This document shows, in pieces, positions 8,258-16,392 of a stretch of DNA of 64,000 nucleotides. The position numbers and the translations under genes are program-made. Under the pieces are notes generated by a model. It was given only the letters and a program-made list of their open reading frames with translations. It made no database searches and was not told where the DNA came from. Numbering within the stretch: the first letter of the stretch is position 1; the number at the start of each line of letters is the position of its first letter. Origin of the DNA: Kribbella sp. VKM Ac-2568 (lineage in GTDB: Bacteria; Actinomycetota; Actinomycetes; Propionibacteriales; Kribbellaceae); assembly GCF_004345365.1 (NCBI RefSeq), contig NZ_SLVF01000012.1, positions 265,346-329,345 on the forward strand, read 5' to 3'.

Positions 8258-8971
8258 GTGGACGACGTGAAGAGGTTGCTGGAGGGGTTCGCCGACCGTG
8301 CGGTCGACGGCCTCCCGGCAGCCGACGTGGAGGCCGACGTGGCGCGCGGGCGTCGCGCGCTGCGCCGGATCAGGACCCGGCGCCGGGTCACCGGCGTGCT
8401 GTGTGCCGCCGTCGTGACCACCGCCGTGCTCGCCATCGGCAACCAGGTGAAGTGGTGGGGCGGTGGCGGGACGGAGGTCGCCACCGGCTCGGACGAGGCC
8501 GGTGCCAGTGCCAGCGCCAGTGCCAGTACCGAGGCGGCCGGGACGGCAACGCCGGCGACCGGTGCGGACCAGGCCGGCGAGTCGGCGTCGGTCTTCGCCG
8601 GAGCGATGATCGAACTGACGGCGAACAGCCACGCCTGGAGCAACATCGACTGCGCGCTCGCGCCGCAGGGCTGGACGCCGGAGGCGCCTGTGACCACCGA
8701 CCGGGTCGTGCTGACGCCGCCGCTGGTACGGACCTCATCGGACAGCGCCTCGGAGTTGGTGTTGCAGGCGGCACCGGAGGCGCGCAGCCTGCAGGCGGTC
8801 CGAGTGACCGAAGCCGACGGCAAGGTCTTCCACGTCGGCACCGAGGCCGGCCGCGCGGCCGGGCAGGTGAAGCTCGGCGAGCGGTGGCTGCTGGTCCAAC
8901 TGCCGGTGGGGGACAAGGACTGGAACGACGAGATCCTCCGTCGCTTCATGGGGTCCTGCAAGGTCTCCTGA
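8258..8971 (+). CDS. Membrane-anchored probable anti-sigma partner
   Basis: 237-aa protein with a cytoplasmic N-terminus (residues 1-43, Arg-rich before the membrane), one transmembrane segment at about 44-62, and an extracytoplasmic part with a low-complexity Ala/Ser/Glu/Gly linker (75-105) and a folded domain with two cysteines. This organisation and the 1-nt spacing after a SigE-type sigma gene fit an anti-sigma or signal-sensing membrane partner. No zinc-binding HxxxCxxC motif is visible in the N-terminal region, so it is not a classical ZAS anti-sigma factor. The role is inferred from position. Confidence 0.75.
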   Translation: MDDVKRLLEGFADRAVDGLPAADVEADVARGRRALRRIRTRRRVTGVLCAAVVTTAVLAIGNQVKWWGGGGTEVATGSDEAGASASASASTEAAGTATPATGADQAGESASVFAGAMIELTANSHAWSNIDCALAPQGWTPEAPVTTDRVVLTPPLVRTSSDSASELVLQAAPEARSLQAVRVTEADGKVFHVGTEAGRAAGQVKLGERWLLVQLPVGDKDWNDEILRRFMGSCKVS

Positions 8972-9067
8972 CCCGTCCTCCAGAACTGGACTCGCCAGAA
9001 GTGGCGCACACCGTGCGAACGCGGTAGGCAGGGCCTGTCCCTGTACGCCGATCTCTGCGAGGACCCA

Positions 9068-10924
9068 GTGAGACCGAAAAGCTTCGCCGCGACCCTGACG
9101 GCCGGCGCGCTCGTCCTGACCGGCCTGACCGCGAGCACGGCCACGGCAACGGGCACCGCCCCGACGAAGGACGTCGGCCAGCACGCGCCGCGGCCACCTG
9201 TGAAGAACGCGACCGCGATCGGCTTCGGTGGCGCTGTCGCCTCGGTCGACGCCGACGCCACGAACATCGGCCTGTCCGTACTGCGGCGCGGCGGCAACGC
9301 GGTCGACGCGGCCGTCGCGACCGCCGCCGCGCTCGGAGTTACCGAGCCGTACTCCGCCGGCGTCGGCGGTGGCGGGTACTTCGTCTACTACGACGCGAAG
9401 AGCCGCAAGGTGTCCACGATCGACGGCCGGGAGACCGCGCCCGCGGAGATGCTGACCGACGCGTTCATCGACCCGGCGACGGGCAAGCCGTACAACTTCT
9501 TCCCCGAGCTGGTCACCTCCGGCGTCTCCGTCGGGGTTCCCGGCACGCTGGCCACCTGGGACTCCGCCCTGCACCAGTGGGGATCGCTGTCTCTGGGCAA
9601 GGCGTTGAAGCCTGCCGCCGAACTGGCCGATCGCGGCTTCGTCGTCGATGCGACGTTCCGCAGCCAGACGCTGGACAACAAGGCCCGGTTCTCAGCGATC
9701 GTGCCGACGGCCAAGCTGTTCCTGCCCGGCGGCGACGCCCCGCAGGTCGGCTCGGTGTTCAAGAACAAGGAACTCGCCCGGACCTACGAGTTGCTGGGCA
9801 AGAAGGGTCCGGCGGCCTTCTACGGCGGGCCGCTCGCGCAGGAGATCGCCACGGTGGTGCAGACGCCGCCGAAGGTCGCCGGGACCACCCTGCCGGTCAA
9901 GGCGGGGAAGCTGACGACGGCGGACCTCGCGAAGTACAAGGTGATCAAGCGGGACCCGACGAAGGTCCGGTACGACGGGCTGGACGTGTACGGGATGGCG
10001 CCCTCGTCCTCGGGCGGGACGACGGTGGGGGAGGCGCTGAACATCCTGGCGCCGAAGAAGTTGTCGACGCTGTCGACCCCGCAGGCACTGCACACGTACC
10101 TCGAGGCATCGGCGCTGTCGTTCGCGGATCGGGGTGCGTATGTCGGTGACCCGGCCTTCGTGAACGTGCCGACCAAGGAACTCCTGTCGCCCGGGTTCGG
10201 GGCCGAGCGGTCCTGCCTGATCGACCCGGCGAAGGCGTCGATCAAGCCGCTGAAGGCCGGTTCGCCGGATGGTTCGTACGCGCCGTGCGCTTCGGGTGTC
10301 GCGACGCAGGAACGTCCGGACACCGAGGGCCTGTCGACCACCCATCTCGTGGCCGCCGACAAGTGGGGCAACGTGGTGTCGTACACGCTGACGATCGAGC
10401 AGACCGGTGGCAGTGGCATCACCGTCCCGGGCCGCGGATTCCTGCTGAACAACGAGCTCACGGACTTCTCGGCGGTCTACGACGAGGCCGACCCGAACCG
10501 CATCCAGCCGGGCAAGCGGCCGCGCTCGTCGATGTCGCCGACGATCGTGCTGCGCAACGGCAAGCCGTTCCTCGCGCTCGGTTCGCCGGGTGGATCGACC
10601 ATCATCACGACGGTCCTCCAGACGCTCACCAACCGGCTGGACCGCGGGATGACGCTCCCCGAGGCGGTTGCCGCGCCGCGAGCCTCCCAGCGGAACACGG
10701 CCAACGTCACCGCCGAACCGCCGTTCATCGACGCCTACGGCACCGCGCTGAAGCCGTACGGCCACGTTCTCGTCCCCTCAGGTGATGCCCTCACCTCAGC
10801 GGCCGAGATCGGCGCTGTCGCAGCCCTCGAAGTACTACCCGGAGGCGGCTACCTGGCCGCAGCCGAACCGAAGCGCCGCGGCGGCGGCGCCGCCGGCACA
10901 GTCCACCAACTCTGGCCGCGCTGA
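9068..10924 (+). CDS. ggt: Gamma-glutamyltransferase (secreted)
   Basis: 618-aa Ntn-hydrolase that cleaves the gamma-glutamyl bond of glutathione and related peptides outside the cell. A typical signal peptide covers residues 1-28 (hydrophobic core, then ATATG). The autoprocessing site is STTH, with the catalytic threonine at about residue 424, dividing large and small subunits. RRGGNAVDAAVA, GVGGGGYFVYYD and the late SMSPTIVLRNGKPFLALGSPGG motifs are diagnostic. The start is GTG 9068. Actinobacteria use mycothiol, so the natural substrate may be other gamma-glutamyl compounds. A terminator hairpin follows 13 nt after the stop. Confidence 0.93.
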   Translation: MRPKSFAATLTAGALVLTGLTASTATATGTAPTKDVGQHAPRPPVKNATAIGFGGAVASVDADATNIGLSVLRRGGNAVDAAVATAAALGVTEPYSAGVGGGGYFVYYDAKSRKVSTIDGRETAPAEMLTDAFIDPATGKPYNFFPELVTSGVSVGVPGTLATWDSALHQWGSLSLGKALKPAAELADRGFVVDATFRSQTLDNKARFSAIVPTAKLFLPGGDAPQVGSVFKNKELARTYELLGKKGPAAFYGGPLAQEIATVVQTPPKVAGTTLPVKAGKLTTADLAKYKVIKRDPTKVRYDGLDVYGMAPSSSGGTTVGEALNILAPKKLSTLSTPQALHTYLEASALSFADRGAYVGDPAFVNVPTKELLSPGFGAERSCLIDPAKASIKPLKAGSPDGSYAPCASGVATQERPDTEGLSTTHLVAADKWGNVVSYTLTIEQTGGSGITVPGRGFLLNNELTDFSAVYDEADPNRIQPGKRPRSSMSPTIVLRNGKPFLALGSPGGSTIITTVLQTLTNRLDRGMTLPEAVAAPRASQRNTANVTAEPPFIDAYGTALKPYGHVLVPSGDALTSAAEIGAVAALEVLPGGGYLAAAEPKRRGGGAAGTVHQLWPR

Positions 10925-10937
10925 CTCACCATCAAGG

Positions 10938-10970
10938 CAGCACCCCGTCGCCACTGGCGGCGGGGTGCTG
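10938..10970. terminator. Bidirectional terminator between ggt and the M20 gene
   Basis: 15-bp stem CAGCACCCCGTCGCC / GGCGGCGGGGTGCTG with one G:U pair and a 3-nt loop. It lies in the 52-nt gap between two convergent genes and can serve both. Confidence 0.8.
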
Positions 10971-10976
10971 TCCTGT

Positions 10977-12119
10977 TCAGAGGGTGGTGATGATCGCGGC
11001 GATCAGGGCAGCGCGCTCGGGAAGGCTGGCCGCGACGATCTGCTCGTTGGTCGCGTGTGCGCCCTTTCCCACCGGGCCGAAGCCATCAAGACTGGGTACC
11101 CCGAGCCAGCCCGTGAGGTTCGTGTCCGCAGCGCCGGCCGCGACCGCGCCGCCGACCTCCTGGCCGACCGAACGACCCGCAGCCGCGACCTTCGCCAACA
11201 GCTCATCGCCTTCAGCAGAGGGCTGCCAGGCAGGCCGATTCGAGATCACCGACACCTGCACTCGTGCACCGTCCCGCACCGGCTCAAACTTGCCGATCGA
11301 GTCGAGCACAGCCCGCTCGGTGTCGGGATCGATGAAGCGGAAGCCGATCTCCGCCGAAGCGGTCCCCGGTACGACGTTCGTCCGCCCGCCGCCGGTGATG
11401 GTGCCGACATTGCACAGCACGTCGTCGAAGGACCCGACGAGCGAGCGTACGGCGATCAACTGGTCGACCAGTTCGTCGATCGCGGACACGCCGGACTCCG
11501 GATCCAGCGCGGCGTGCGCCTCCCGCCCGGTGATCTCGATCCGGACCCGGCTGCTGCCGCGACGGGCGGTCTTCAGATCGCCGTTCGGGTGCGGAGGTTC
11601 GAGCCCGAGCGCGGCGACCACCCCTTCCGACTCCGCGGTGACCAGCTCACGGGCCGAGGGTGAACCGACCTCCTCGTCAGCGACCACCACGATCCGCACC
11701 GGCCGATGATCGGCCTCTTGCTCCGCGATCAGTCGCAGCGCGGTCTCGAGGACGACCAGGCCGCCCTTCATGTCGAAGACCCCCGGCCCGTGGACGATGC
11801 CGTCCTCCTCGCGCCAGGGCATCGAGCCGTCGAGCTGACCCACCGGCCACACCGTGTCGTGGTGGGCCAGGAAGAGGAGCGGCGGCTTCTCCGCCAAAGG
11901 ACCCCGGCCGGGCAGGTTCGCGACGACGTGGTCACCTGTTGCCGCGGGCACCCGTCGGGCGGTGCCACCGAGGTCGGCGTACCGGGCGACGAGGCGGTCG
12001 GCGAACGCGTTCAGCGCGTCCGCATCACCCGTCGGAGTCTCGTGCGCGACGTACTCCTGCAACCGCTCGAGCATCCGCGCGGCCTGTCCGGCTGCCGCCT
12101 GCTGCCATCCGTTCTCCAT
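10977..12119 (-). CDS. M20-family metallohydrolase (carboxypeptidase G2 / N-acyl-amino acid hydrolase type)
   Basis: 380-aa dinuclear zinc amidohydrolase. The metal ligand motifs are LFLAHHDTVWPVG, GPGVFDMKGG and VVADEEVGSPSA; the dimerisation domain includes SSRVRIEITGREAHA. The start at 12119 (MENGWQQAAA) is preferred because a palindrome overlaps it and the frame upstream is not conserved-looking. It is divergent from the GNAT/racemase operon that starts 141 bp away. By analogy with known N-succinylamino acid racemase pathways it may remove the succinyl (or other acyl) group from the N-acyl-L-amino acid. That role is inference; the family assignment is firm. Confidence 0.88.
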   Translation of the reverse strand: MENGWQQAAAGQAARMLERLQEYVAHETPTGDADALNAFADRLVARYADLGGTARRVPAATGDHVVANLPGRGPLAEKPPLLFLAHHDTVWPVGQLDGSMPWREEDGIVHGPGVFDMKGGLVVLETALRLIAEQEADHRPVRIVVVADEEVGSPSARELVTAESEGVVAALGLEPPHPNGDLKTARRGSSRVRIEITGREAHAALDPESGVSAIDELVDQLIAVRSLVGSFDDVLCNVGTITGGGRTNVVPGTASAEIGFRFIDPDTERAVLDSIGKFEPVRDGARVQVSVISNRPAWQPSAEGDELLAKVAAAGRSVGQEVGGAVAAGAADTNLTGWLGVPSLDGFGPVGKGAHATNEQIVAASLPERAALIAAIITTL

Positions 12120-12136
12120 GATAGTGAACGTATCAT
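12118..12136. promoter_or_regulatory. Palindrome overlapping the M20 start codon (candidate operator)
   Basis: ATGATA-N7-TATCAT, a perfect 6-bp inverted repeat covering the initiator ATG of the M20 gene and lying in the divergent promoter region of the amino-acid cluster. Size and symmetry suit a dimeric repressor. The bound protein is unknown. Confidence 0.4.
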
Positions 12137-12260
12137 CAACGACTCCCCGGTGTTGTCTCCTGTATTTCGCCTGTCGGACAGGCATTGACCTGAGATTTCT
12201 CAACGGGTTAACTCAGCAGCGAAACAAGATCCGTTACGTATCTTTGGTTGCAGGAGATCG

Positions 12261-13040
12261 ATGACAGCGCACCGCACGGCCGGCGGGTTCCGTACCGTCA
12301 CTCTCACCACCCCGGCGCAGTTCGCGGAGGCGGCCGCGCTCTACCGCGCTGTCTTCGGCTATCAGCACCCCGATTACGCGCTCAACCCGCGTCTGCTCGG
12401 TGCGCTGGTGGCAAACGGCGGCTCCGTAGTGGGAGTGCTGGACACCGCGGACAGGCTGGTCGCCCTCGCCTACGGGTTCTGCGGCACGGACGGCCTGAAC
12501 CTCTACCACTACTCGCAGACGGCAGTGGTCGCCGCCGACCAGCAGGGCCTCGGCCTCGGCAGACTCCTCAAGCGGGCACAGCGCGAGATCGCCCTGGCGA
12601 ACGGGATGACGTCGATGCGCTGGACCTACGACCCGTTCCAGACCCGCAACGCGCACTTCAACCTGGACGTCCTCGGCGCCCGCGGCCGTTGGTTCAAGCC
12701 CGACCTGTACGGCGAACCCGGCACCGACCGCGTCGTCGTCGAGTGGGACCTGCGCGGCGGAGACCACCCGAATCCGTCACGGATCTCTCCGGTGGAACCG
12801 ACCGAAGCGGACTGGGGCATCCCGGCAGGCGACGGTGACGAACTGTGGCTGGCACTCCCGGCCGACTTCGCAGCCCTCAGCGCAACCCGCCCGGACGTCG
12901 CCGACCAGGTCCGCCGCGACGTGCGCTCCGCGTTCGCCGACCTGCTCGGCAAGGGCCTGGTCGCGATCTCCTGCCAGCGGGTCGACGCCGATACCGCGGT
13001 CTACTTCTTCGGGCCGGCCCAGGAGGCGACCGATGTCTGA
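12261..13040 (+). CDS. COG3375-type GNAT acyltransferase (probable amino acid N-succinyltransferase)
   Basis: 259-aa GNAT protein. The acyl-CoA motif is QQGLGLGRLLKRAQ, and the family signature is SMRWTYDPFQTRNAHFNLDVLGA, as in COG3375 members encoded beside N-succinylamino acid racemases. ATG 12261 follows CAGGAG by 4 nt. The last ~80 residues after the GNAT fold form a second, less conserved region. In described Geobacillus-type operons the equivalent enzyme succinylates D-amino acids from succinyl-CoA so that the racemase and an L-specific desuccinylase can convert them to L-amino acids. The racemase and an M20 hydrolase here support the same role. The stop overlaps the next start by 8 nt. 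Confidence 0.82.
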   Translation: MTAHRTAGGFRTVTLTTPAQFAEAAALYRAVFGYQHPDYALNPRLLGALVANGGSVVGVLDTADRLVALAYGFCGTDGLNLYHYSQTAVVAADQQGLGLGRLLKRAQREIALANGMTSMRWTYDPFQTRNAHFNLDVLGARGRWFKPDLYGEPGTDRVVVEWDLRGGDHPNPSRISPVEPTEADWGIPAGDGDELWLALPADFAALSATRPDVADQVRRDVRSAFADLLGKGLVAISCQRVDADTAVYFFGPAQEATDV

Positions 13041-13692
13041 AGCCGAGGAGCGACGGGCTCTCAACCGTGAACTCGCCAGCCCGCACGAGCGGTACGACGC
13101 CCGCCTGCAGCGCAGGTCCTCCACCCTGCTGCAGCAGCGGGTGGTCGAGCAGGAGCGGGCCTCGATCGCCGAGGCGCTCGACCTGATCCTCGCCGACGAC
13201 TCGATCGCCCGGGCCGCGGCCCGGATCGTCGCCGCTCGGCGCAGGTTCATCGTCGGCTCGAGCAAGTCCTTCTCGTACGCGTCCCTGCTCGCCTTCGACC
13301 TCAGCGCCGGGCTCTCGCACGTGACGCTGATCGACGGCACCGTGGTCCGCAGCGTCGACGTGCTCTCCGACGTCCGCTCGAGCGACCTGATGGTGGCGTT
13401 CTCGTTGCGCCGCTACCGGCGGGACACCGTCGAGGTCGCGCGCCGGTTCGTCGAGGCCGGTGGCGAACTCGTCGCGATCACCGATTACGACGACGCCCCG
13501 CTGGCCGACATCGCGGACCAGTGCATCTACGTGGCGACCGGCAGCGCGTCGTACGTGGACTCGCCGACCGTCGTCGCCGCCGTTCTGCACGTGCTGGCGA
13601 CCCTGACCACCGCGAGCGCCAAGGGTGCCCGCCGTCGGCTCGGGGAACGGGACCGGCTGAACACCGAACTGGGGCTGTATGTCGTCGACTGA
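13033..13692 (+). CDS. SIS-domain protein of the RpiR/MurR type, lacking the DNA-binding domain
   Basis: 219-aa protein. ATG 13033 follows AGGAGG by 6 nt. Residues 40-200 match the SIS (phosphosugar-binding) half of RpiR regulators, with GSSKSFSYASLLAFDLS, SDLMVAFSLRRYRRDTVEVARR and ELVAITDYDDAPLADIADQCIYV. The usual ~75-residue N-terminal helix-turn-helix is absent: only about 40 charged residues precede the linker helix. It is therefore unlikely to bind DNA alone. It may be a ligand-binding accessory, an isomerase-like enzyme or a decayed regulator. It is embedded in the amino-acid operon with overlaps on both sides. Confidence 0.78.
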   Translation: MSEAEERRALNRELASPHERYDARLQRRSSTLLQQRVVEQERASIAEALDLILADDSIARAAARIVAARRRFIVGSSKSFSYASLLAFDLSAGLSHVTLIDGTVVRSVDVLSDVRSSDLMVAFSLRRYRRDTVEVARRFVEAGGELVAITDYDDAPLADIADQCIYVATGSASYVDSPTVVAAVLHVLATLTTASAKGARRRLGERDRLNTELGLYVVD

Positions 13693-13708
13693 ACCGAAGG
13701 GAACTCCT

Positions 13709-14830
13709 GTGCGCGTCACCGCCGCCCGGCTGCATCGGGTCCGGCTGCCGCTGGTCCACGCCTTCGCGACCAGCTCGCACCGCAAGGCCGAGCTGGACCA
13801 CATCCTGGTGGAGCTGGAGGACGCCTCCGGCGCGATCGGCTGGGGCGAGATCGCCTCGCCGTCCGACCCGTACTACGCGCCGGAGACGGTGGAGTCGAGC
13901 TGGCACATCGCCGAGCGCTATCTGCTCCCGGCCGTGCTCGGGCGGGAGTGGGACGAGCCCGAGCAGGTGCCGCGGTTCTGGGCGAAGGTGCGGGGCAACC
14001 AGTTCGCCAAGGCCGGGGTGGACGTCGCCGCCTGGGTGCTCTGGTCCACCCTGCGCGGAGTCCCGCTGGCCAAGGCGCTCGGCGGCACCCGCTCCGAGGT
14101 CACCGCGGGCGTCTCCCTCGGGATCGAGCCGACCATCGACGACCTGCTCACCGAAGTACGGCGTCAGGTGGACGCCGGCTACCCGCGGGTGAAGCTGAAG
14201 ATCGCGCCCGGCTGGGACGTCGAGCCGGTGCGCGCGGTCCGCGCGGAGTACCCGGACCTCGATCTGCATGTCGATGCCAACGGCATCTATTCGGAGTCCG
14301 CCGAGCACCTGGCCGCCCTGCTGGCGCTCGACGAGTTCGGGCTGACGATGATCGAGCAGCCGTTCGCCCCGCGCAACCTGCTCGCGCACACCAGGCTGCA
14401 GCGCGCGGTGGAGACGCCGGTCTGCCTGGACGAGAGCGTGGAGACGCTGGACGACCTGGAGACGGCGTTGTCGCTCGAGGCGCTGCGGGTGCTCAACATC
14501 AAGGTGTCGCGGATGGGCGGGTTGACCGCCGCCCGGGCCGCGCACGATCTGGCCCGGCAGTCGGGGATCGCGGTCTGGTGCGGTGGCATGCACGAGTTCG
14601 GCATCGGCCGCGCGGCGAATGTCGCACTGTCCAGCCTGCCCGGCTTCACCCTCCCGTCCGACGTCTCGGCCTCGGAGAAGTACTACGCGCGCGACGTGGT
14701 GACCCCACCGGTCGTCGCGCGCCGAGGCGTCGTACAGGTGCCGGAGTCAGCCGGTCTCGGCCACGGTGTCGACACCGACCTGATCGCCGCCAACACGGTT
14801 GCCTCCATCACCGCCACCACCACAATCTGA
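13709..14830 (+). CDS. N-succinylamino acid racemase / o-succinylbenzoate synthase-type enolase
   Basis: 373-aa enolase-superfamily enzyme of the MLE subgroup. It has the catalytic pair KxK (K162, K164) and K265, and the metal ligands D189, E216 and D241. Start GTG 13709 is chosen because AAGGGA lies 7 nt before it and the protein then begins with the family's usual VRVTAARLHRVRLPLV; ATG 13679 in the same frame would overlap the upstream stop. OSBS (menC) and NSAR activities share this fold. No other menaquinone genes are near, while a GNAT, an M20 hydrolase and a D-aminoacylase are, so N-acylamino acid racemisation is favoured. Confidence 0.87.
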   Translation: MRVTAARLHRVRLPLVHAFATSSHRKAELDHILVELEDASGAIGWGEIASPSDPYYAPETVESSWHIAERYLLPAVLGREWDEPEQVPRFWAKVRGNQFAKAGVDVAAWVLWSTLRGVPLAKALGGTRSEVTAGVSLGIEPTIDDLLTEVRRQVDAGYPRVKLKIAPGWDVEPVRAVRAEYPDLDLHVDANGIYSESAEHLAALLALDEFGLTMIEQPFAPRNLLAHTRLQRAVETPVCLDESVETLDDLETALSLEALRVLNIKVSRMGGLTAARAAHDLARQSGIAVWCGGMHEFGIGRAANVALSSLPGFTLPSDVSASEKYYARDVVTPPVVARRGVVQVPESAGLGHGVDTDLIAANTVASITATTTI

Positions 14831-14877
14831 CGCGCTCTGCCGCGCATTGACCGCCCCCCACGACAGAACAGGACCCC

Positions 14878-16392
14878 ATGAGCCAGCACGAGAACAGCAC
14901 GGCACCACCGACGACCACTCCGGACGAGTCCGTTCCGGAGAAGACCGTTCCGGGCAAGGGCGCTCAGGCGAAGAGGGCGCCGGAGCAGGGTGCGAACGCC
15001 TATGACGTTGCGCTGCCGCCCGGTCGCCGCCGGGTGGTCAACCTGCTCGCGGCCGTCGGCCTGGTGGCCTCGATCGTGGCCGGCCTGGCGACCGACGGCC
15101 CGACGCTGTGGGGCCTGTTGCCGATCGTGATGTACGCCGTGTTGTGCCTGCTCGGCATGGACATCGTCGTCGGCACGGTGCTCGCGGTGCTGTCCGGCGT
15201 CCTCATCGTCGGCCTGAGCCCGCTCGAGACCGGCACGTTGCTGGGGGAGTCGCTGGCCGATTCGGTCACCGCGATCGGCCTGATCATCGTGCTGGGCGCC
15301 GGCGTCGGCGAGGTGCTCCGGGTCACCGGTGTCGCTTCGACGATCGTGCACGGCGTGATGCGGATGGTCGGGGACCGCAGCCGTACGGCGGTCGTCCTCG
15401 GCGTGATGATCGCCTGTCTGGTGCTGGTCGCGAGTCTCGGCACGCTGGCGGGCGCGCTGGCAATCGCCGCGCCGATCGTGCTGCCTATCACCGCGCGTCT
15501 CGGCTACACCCGCTCGGCCACCGCCTCGATGCTGTTCATCGGCGGCTGTGCCGGGCTGACCGTGGCACCGTTCGCCGGTTCGAACGTGGCGATCATGACC
15601 GCGGCGGACGTCAGCTACCTCACCTACCTCGGGTACGGCGCCGGTCCGCTGGCGGTGCTCTCCCTGCTGCTCGGGCCGTTCGTAGTCGCCTACATCCAGC
15701 GCCGCACGGTCCGGACCGGCGACGAGTACGACCTGAGCGAACTCGTCACCGACGACAGCGCCCACACCGCCCGGGCGCCACGGGCGGCGACGATCGCGTT
15801 CATCGTCGCGCTGGTCGTCAGCGTCGTCTACGCGACCATCACCGAGGCCGGCACCAACTTCCCGCTGCTGGCGCTGCCACTGCTCGGTGTCGTCACCGGC
15901 ATCGCCGGGCGGTTGCCCGCGCGCGACATCGCCGAGCACATGTACCGCGGTGGCGCCAAGCTGATCAGCATCCTGCTGCTGTTCTGGTTGCTCGCGGCCC
16001 TCTTCGCGCTGATCGACGAACTGGCGCCGTTCAAGGTCATCCTGGACGCGATCGGCCCGGAGCTGGCGACCGTGTCGGGCTTCGGTGTCGCGATCGCGAT
16101 CGCAGTACTGGGCTGGGTCGGGGTGCCGGGAGCGACAGCGGCGCAGGTCGTCCTGCTCGACAAGGTCTTCGGGACGCTGGCGGCCAGTGCCGGGGTGGGA
16201 CCTGCCGCCTGGGTCGTGGTGCTGCTGTTCGCCTCGAAGGCCGACACCTACGGGCCGTTCCCGAACGCGAACATGGTCGGCGCGATGGGGCTGGCTCGGT
16301 CGTCCAACCTGAAGAACATGATGATCACCGGCTGGCTGATGCTGGTCCCGGCCTGCGTGATGTACGCCGGCATCCTGCTGGTGACGACATGA
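14878..16392 (+). CDS. NhaC/GntP-like ion-coupled permease
   Basis: 504-aa polytopic membrane protein with about 11-13 hydrophobic segments after a 50-residue hydrophilic N-terminus rich in Thr/Glu/Lys. Motifs such as GGCAGLTVAPFAGSNVAIM and VLLFASKADTYGPFPNANMVG place it in the ion-transporter superfamily near NhaC and GntP permeases. The stop overlaps the D-aminoacylase start (ATGA). Context suggests uptake of an N-acyl-amino acid or a D-amino acid rather than Na+/H+ exchange. The substrate is inferred from the operon only. Confidence 0.75.
   Translation: MSQHENSTAPPTTTPDESVPEKTVPGKGAQAKRAPEQGANAYDVALPPGRRRVVNLLAAVGLVASIVAGLATDGPTLWGLLPIVMYAVLCLLGMDIVVGTVLAVLSGVLIVGLSPLETGTLLGESLADSVTAIGLIIVLGAGVGEVLRVTGVASTIVHGVMRMVGDRSRTAVVLGVMIACLVLVASLGTLAGALAIAAPIVLPITARLGYTRSATASMLFIGGCAGLTVAPFAGSNVAIMTAADVSYLTYLGYGAGPLAVLSLLLGPFVVAYIQRRTVRTGDEYDLSELVTDDSAHTARAPRAATIAFIVALVVSVVYATITEAGTNFPLLALPLLGVVTGIAGRLPARDIAEHMYRGGAKLISILLLFWLLAALFALIDELAPFKVILDAIGPELATVSGFGVAIAIAVLGWVGVPGATAAQVVLLDKVFGTLAASAGVGPAAWVVVLLFASKADTYGPFPNANMVGAMGLARSSNLKNMMITGWLMLVPACVMYAGILLVTT

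Noticed and set aside
7687..9297. 536-aa minus-strand frame across the sigma and membrane-protein genes
   Set aside because: Spans two well-supported plus-strand genes and has shadow-like composition.
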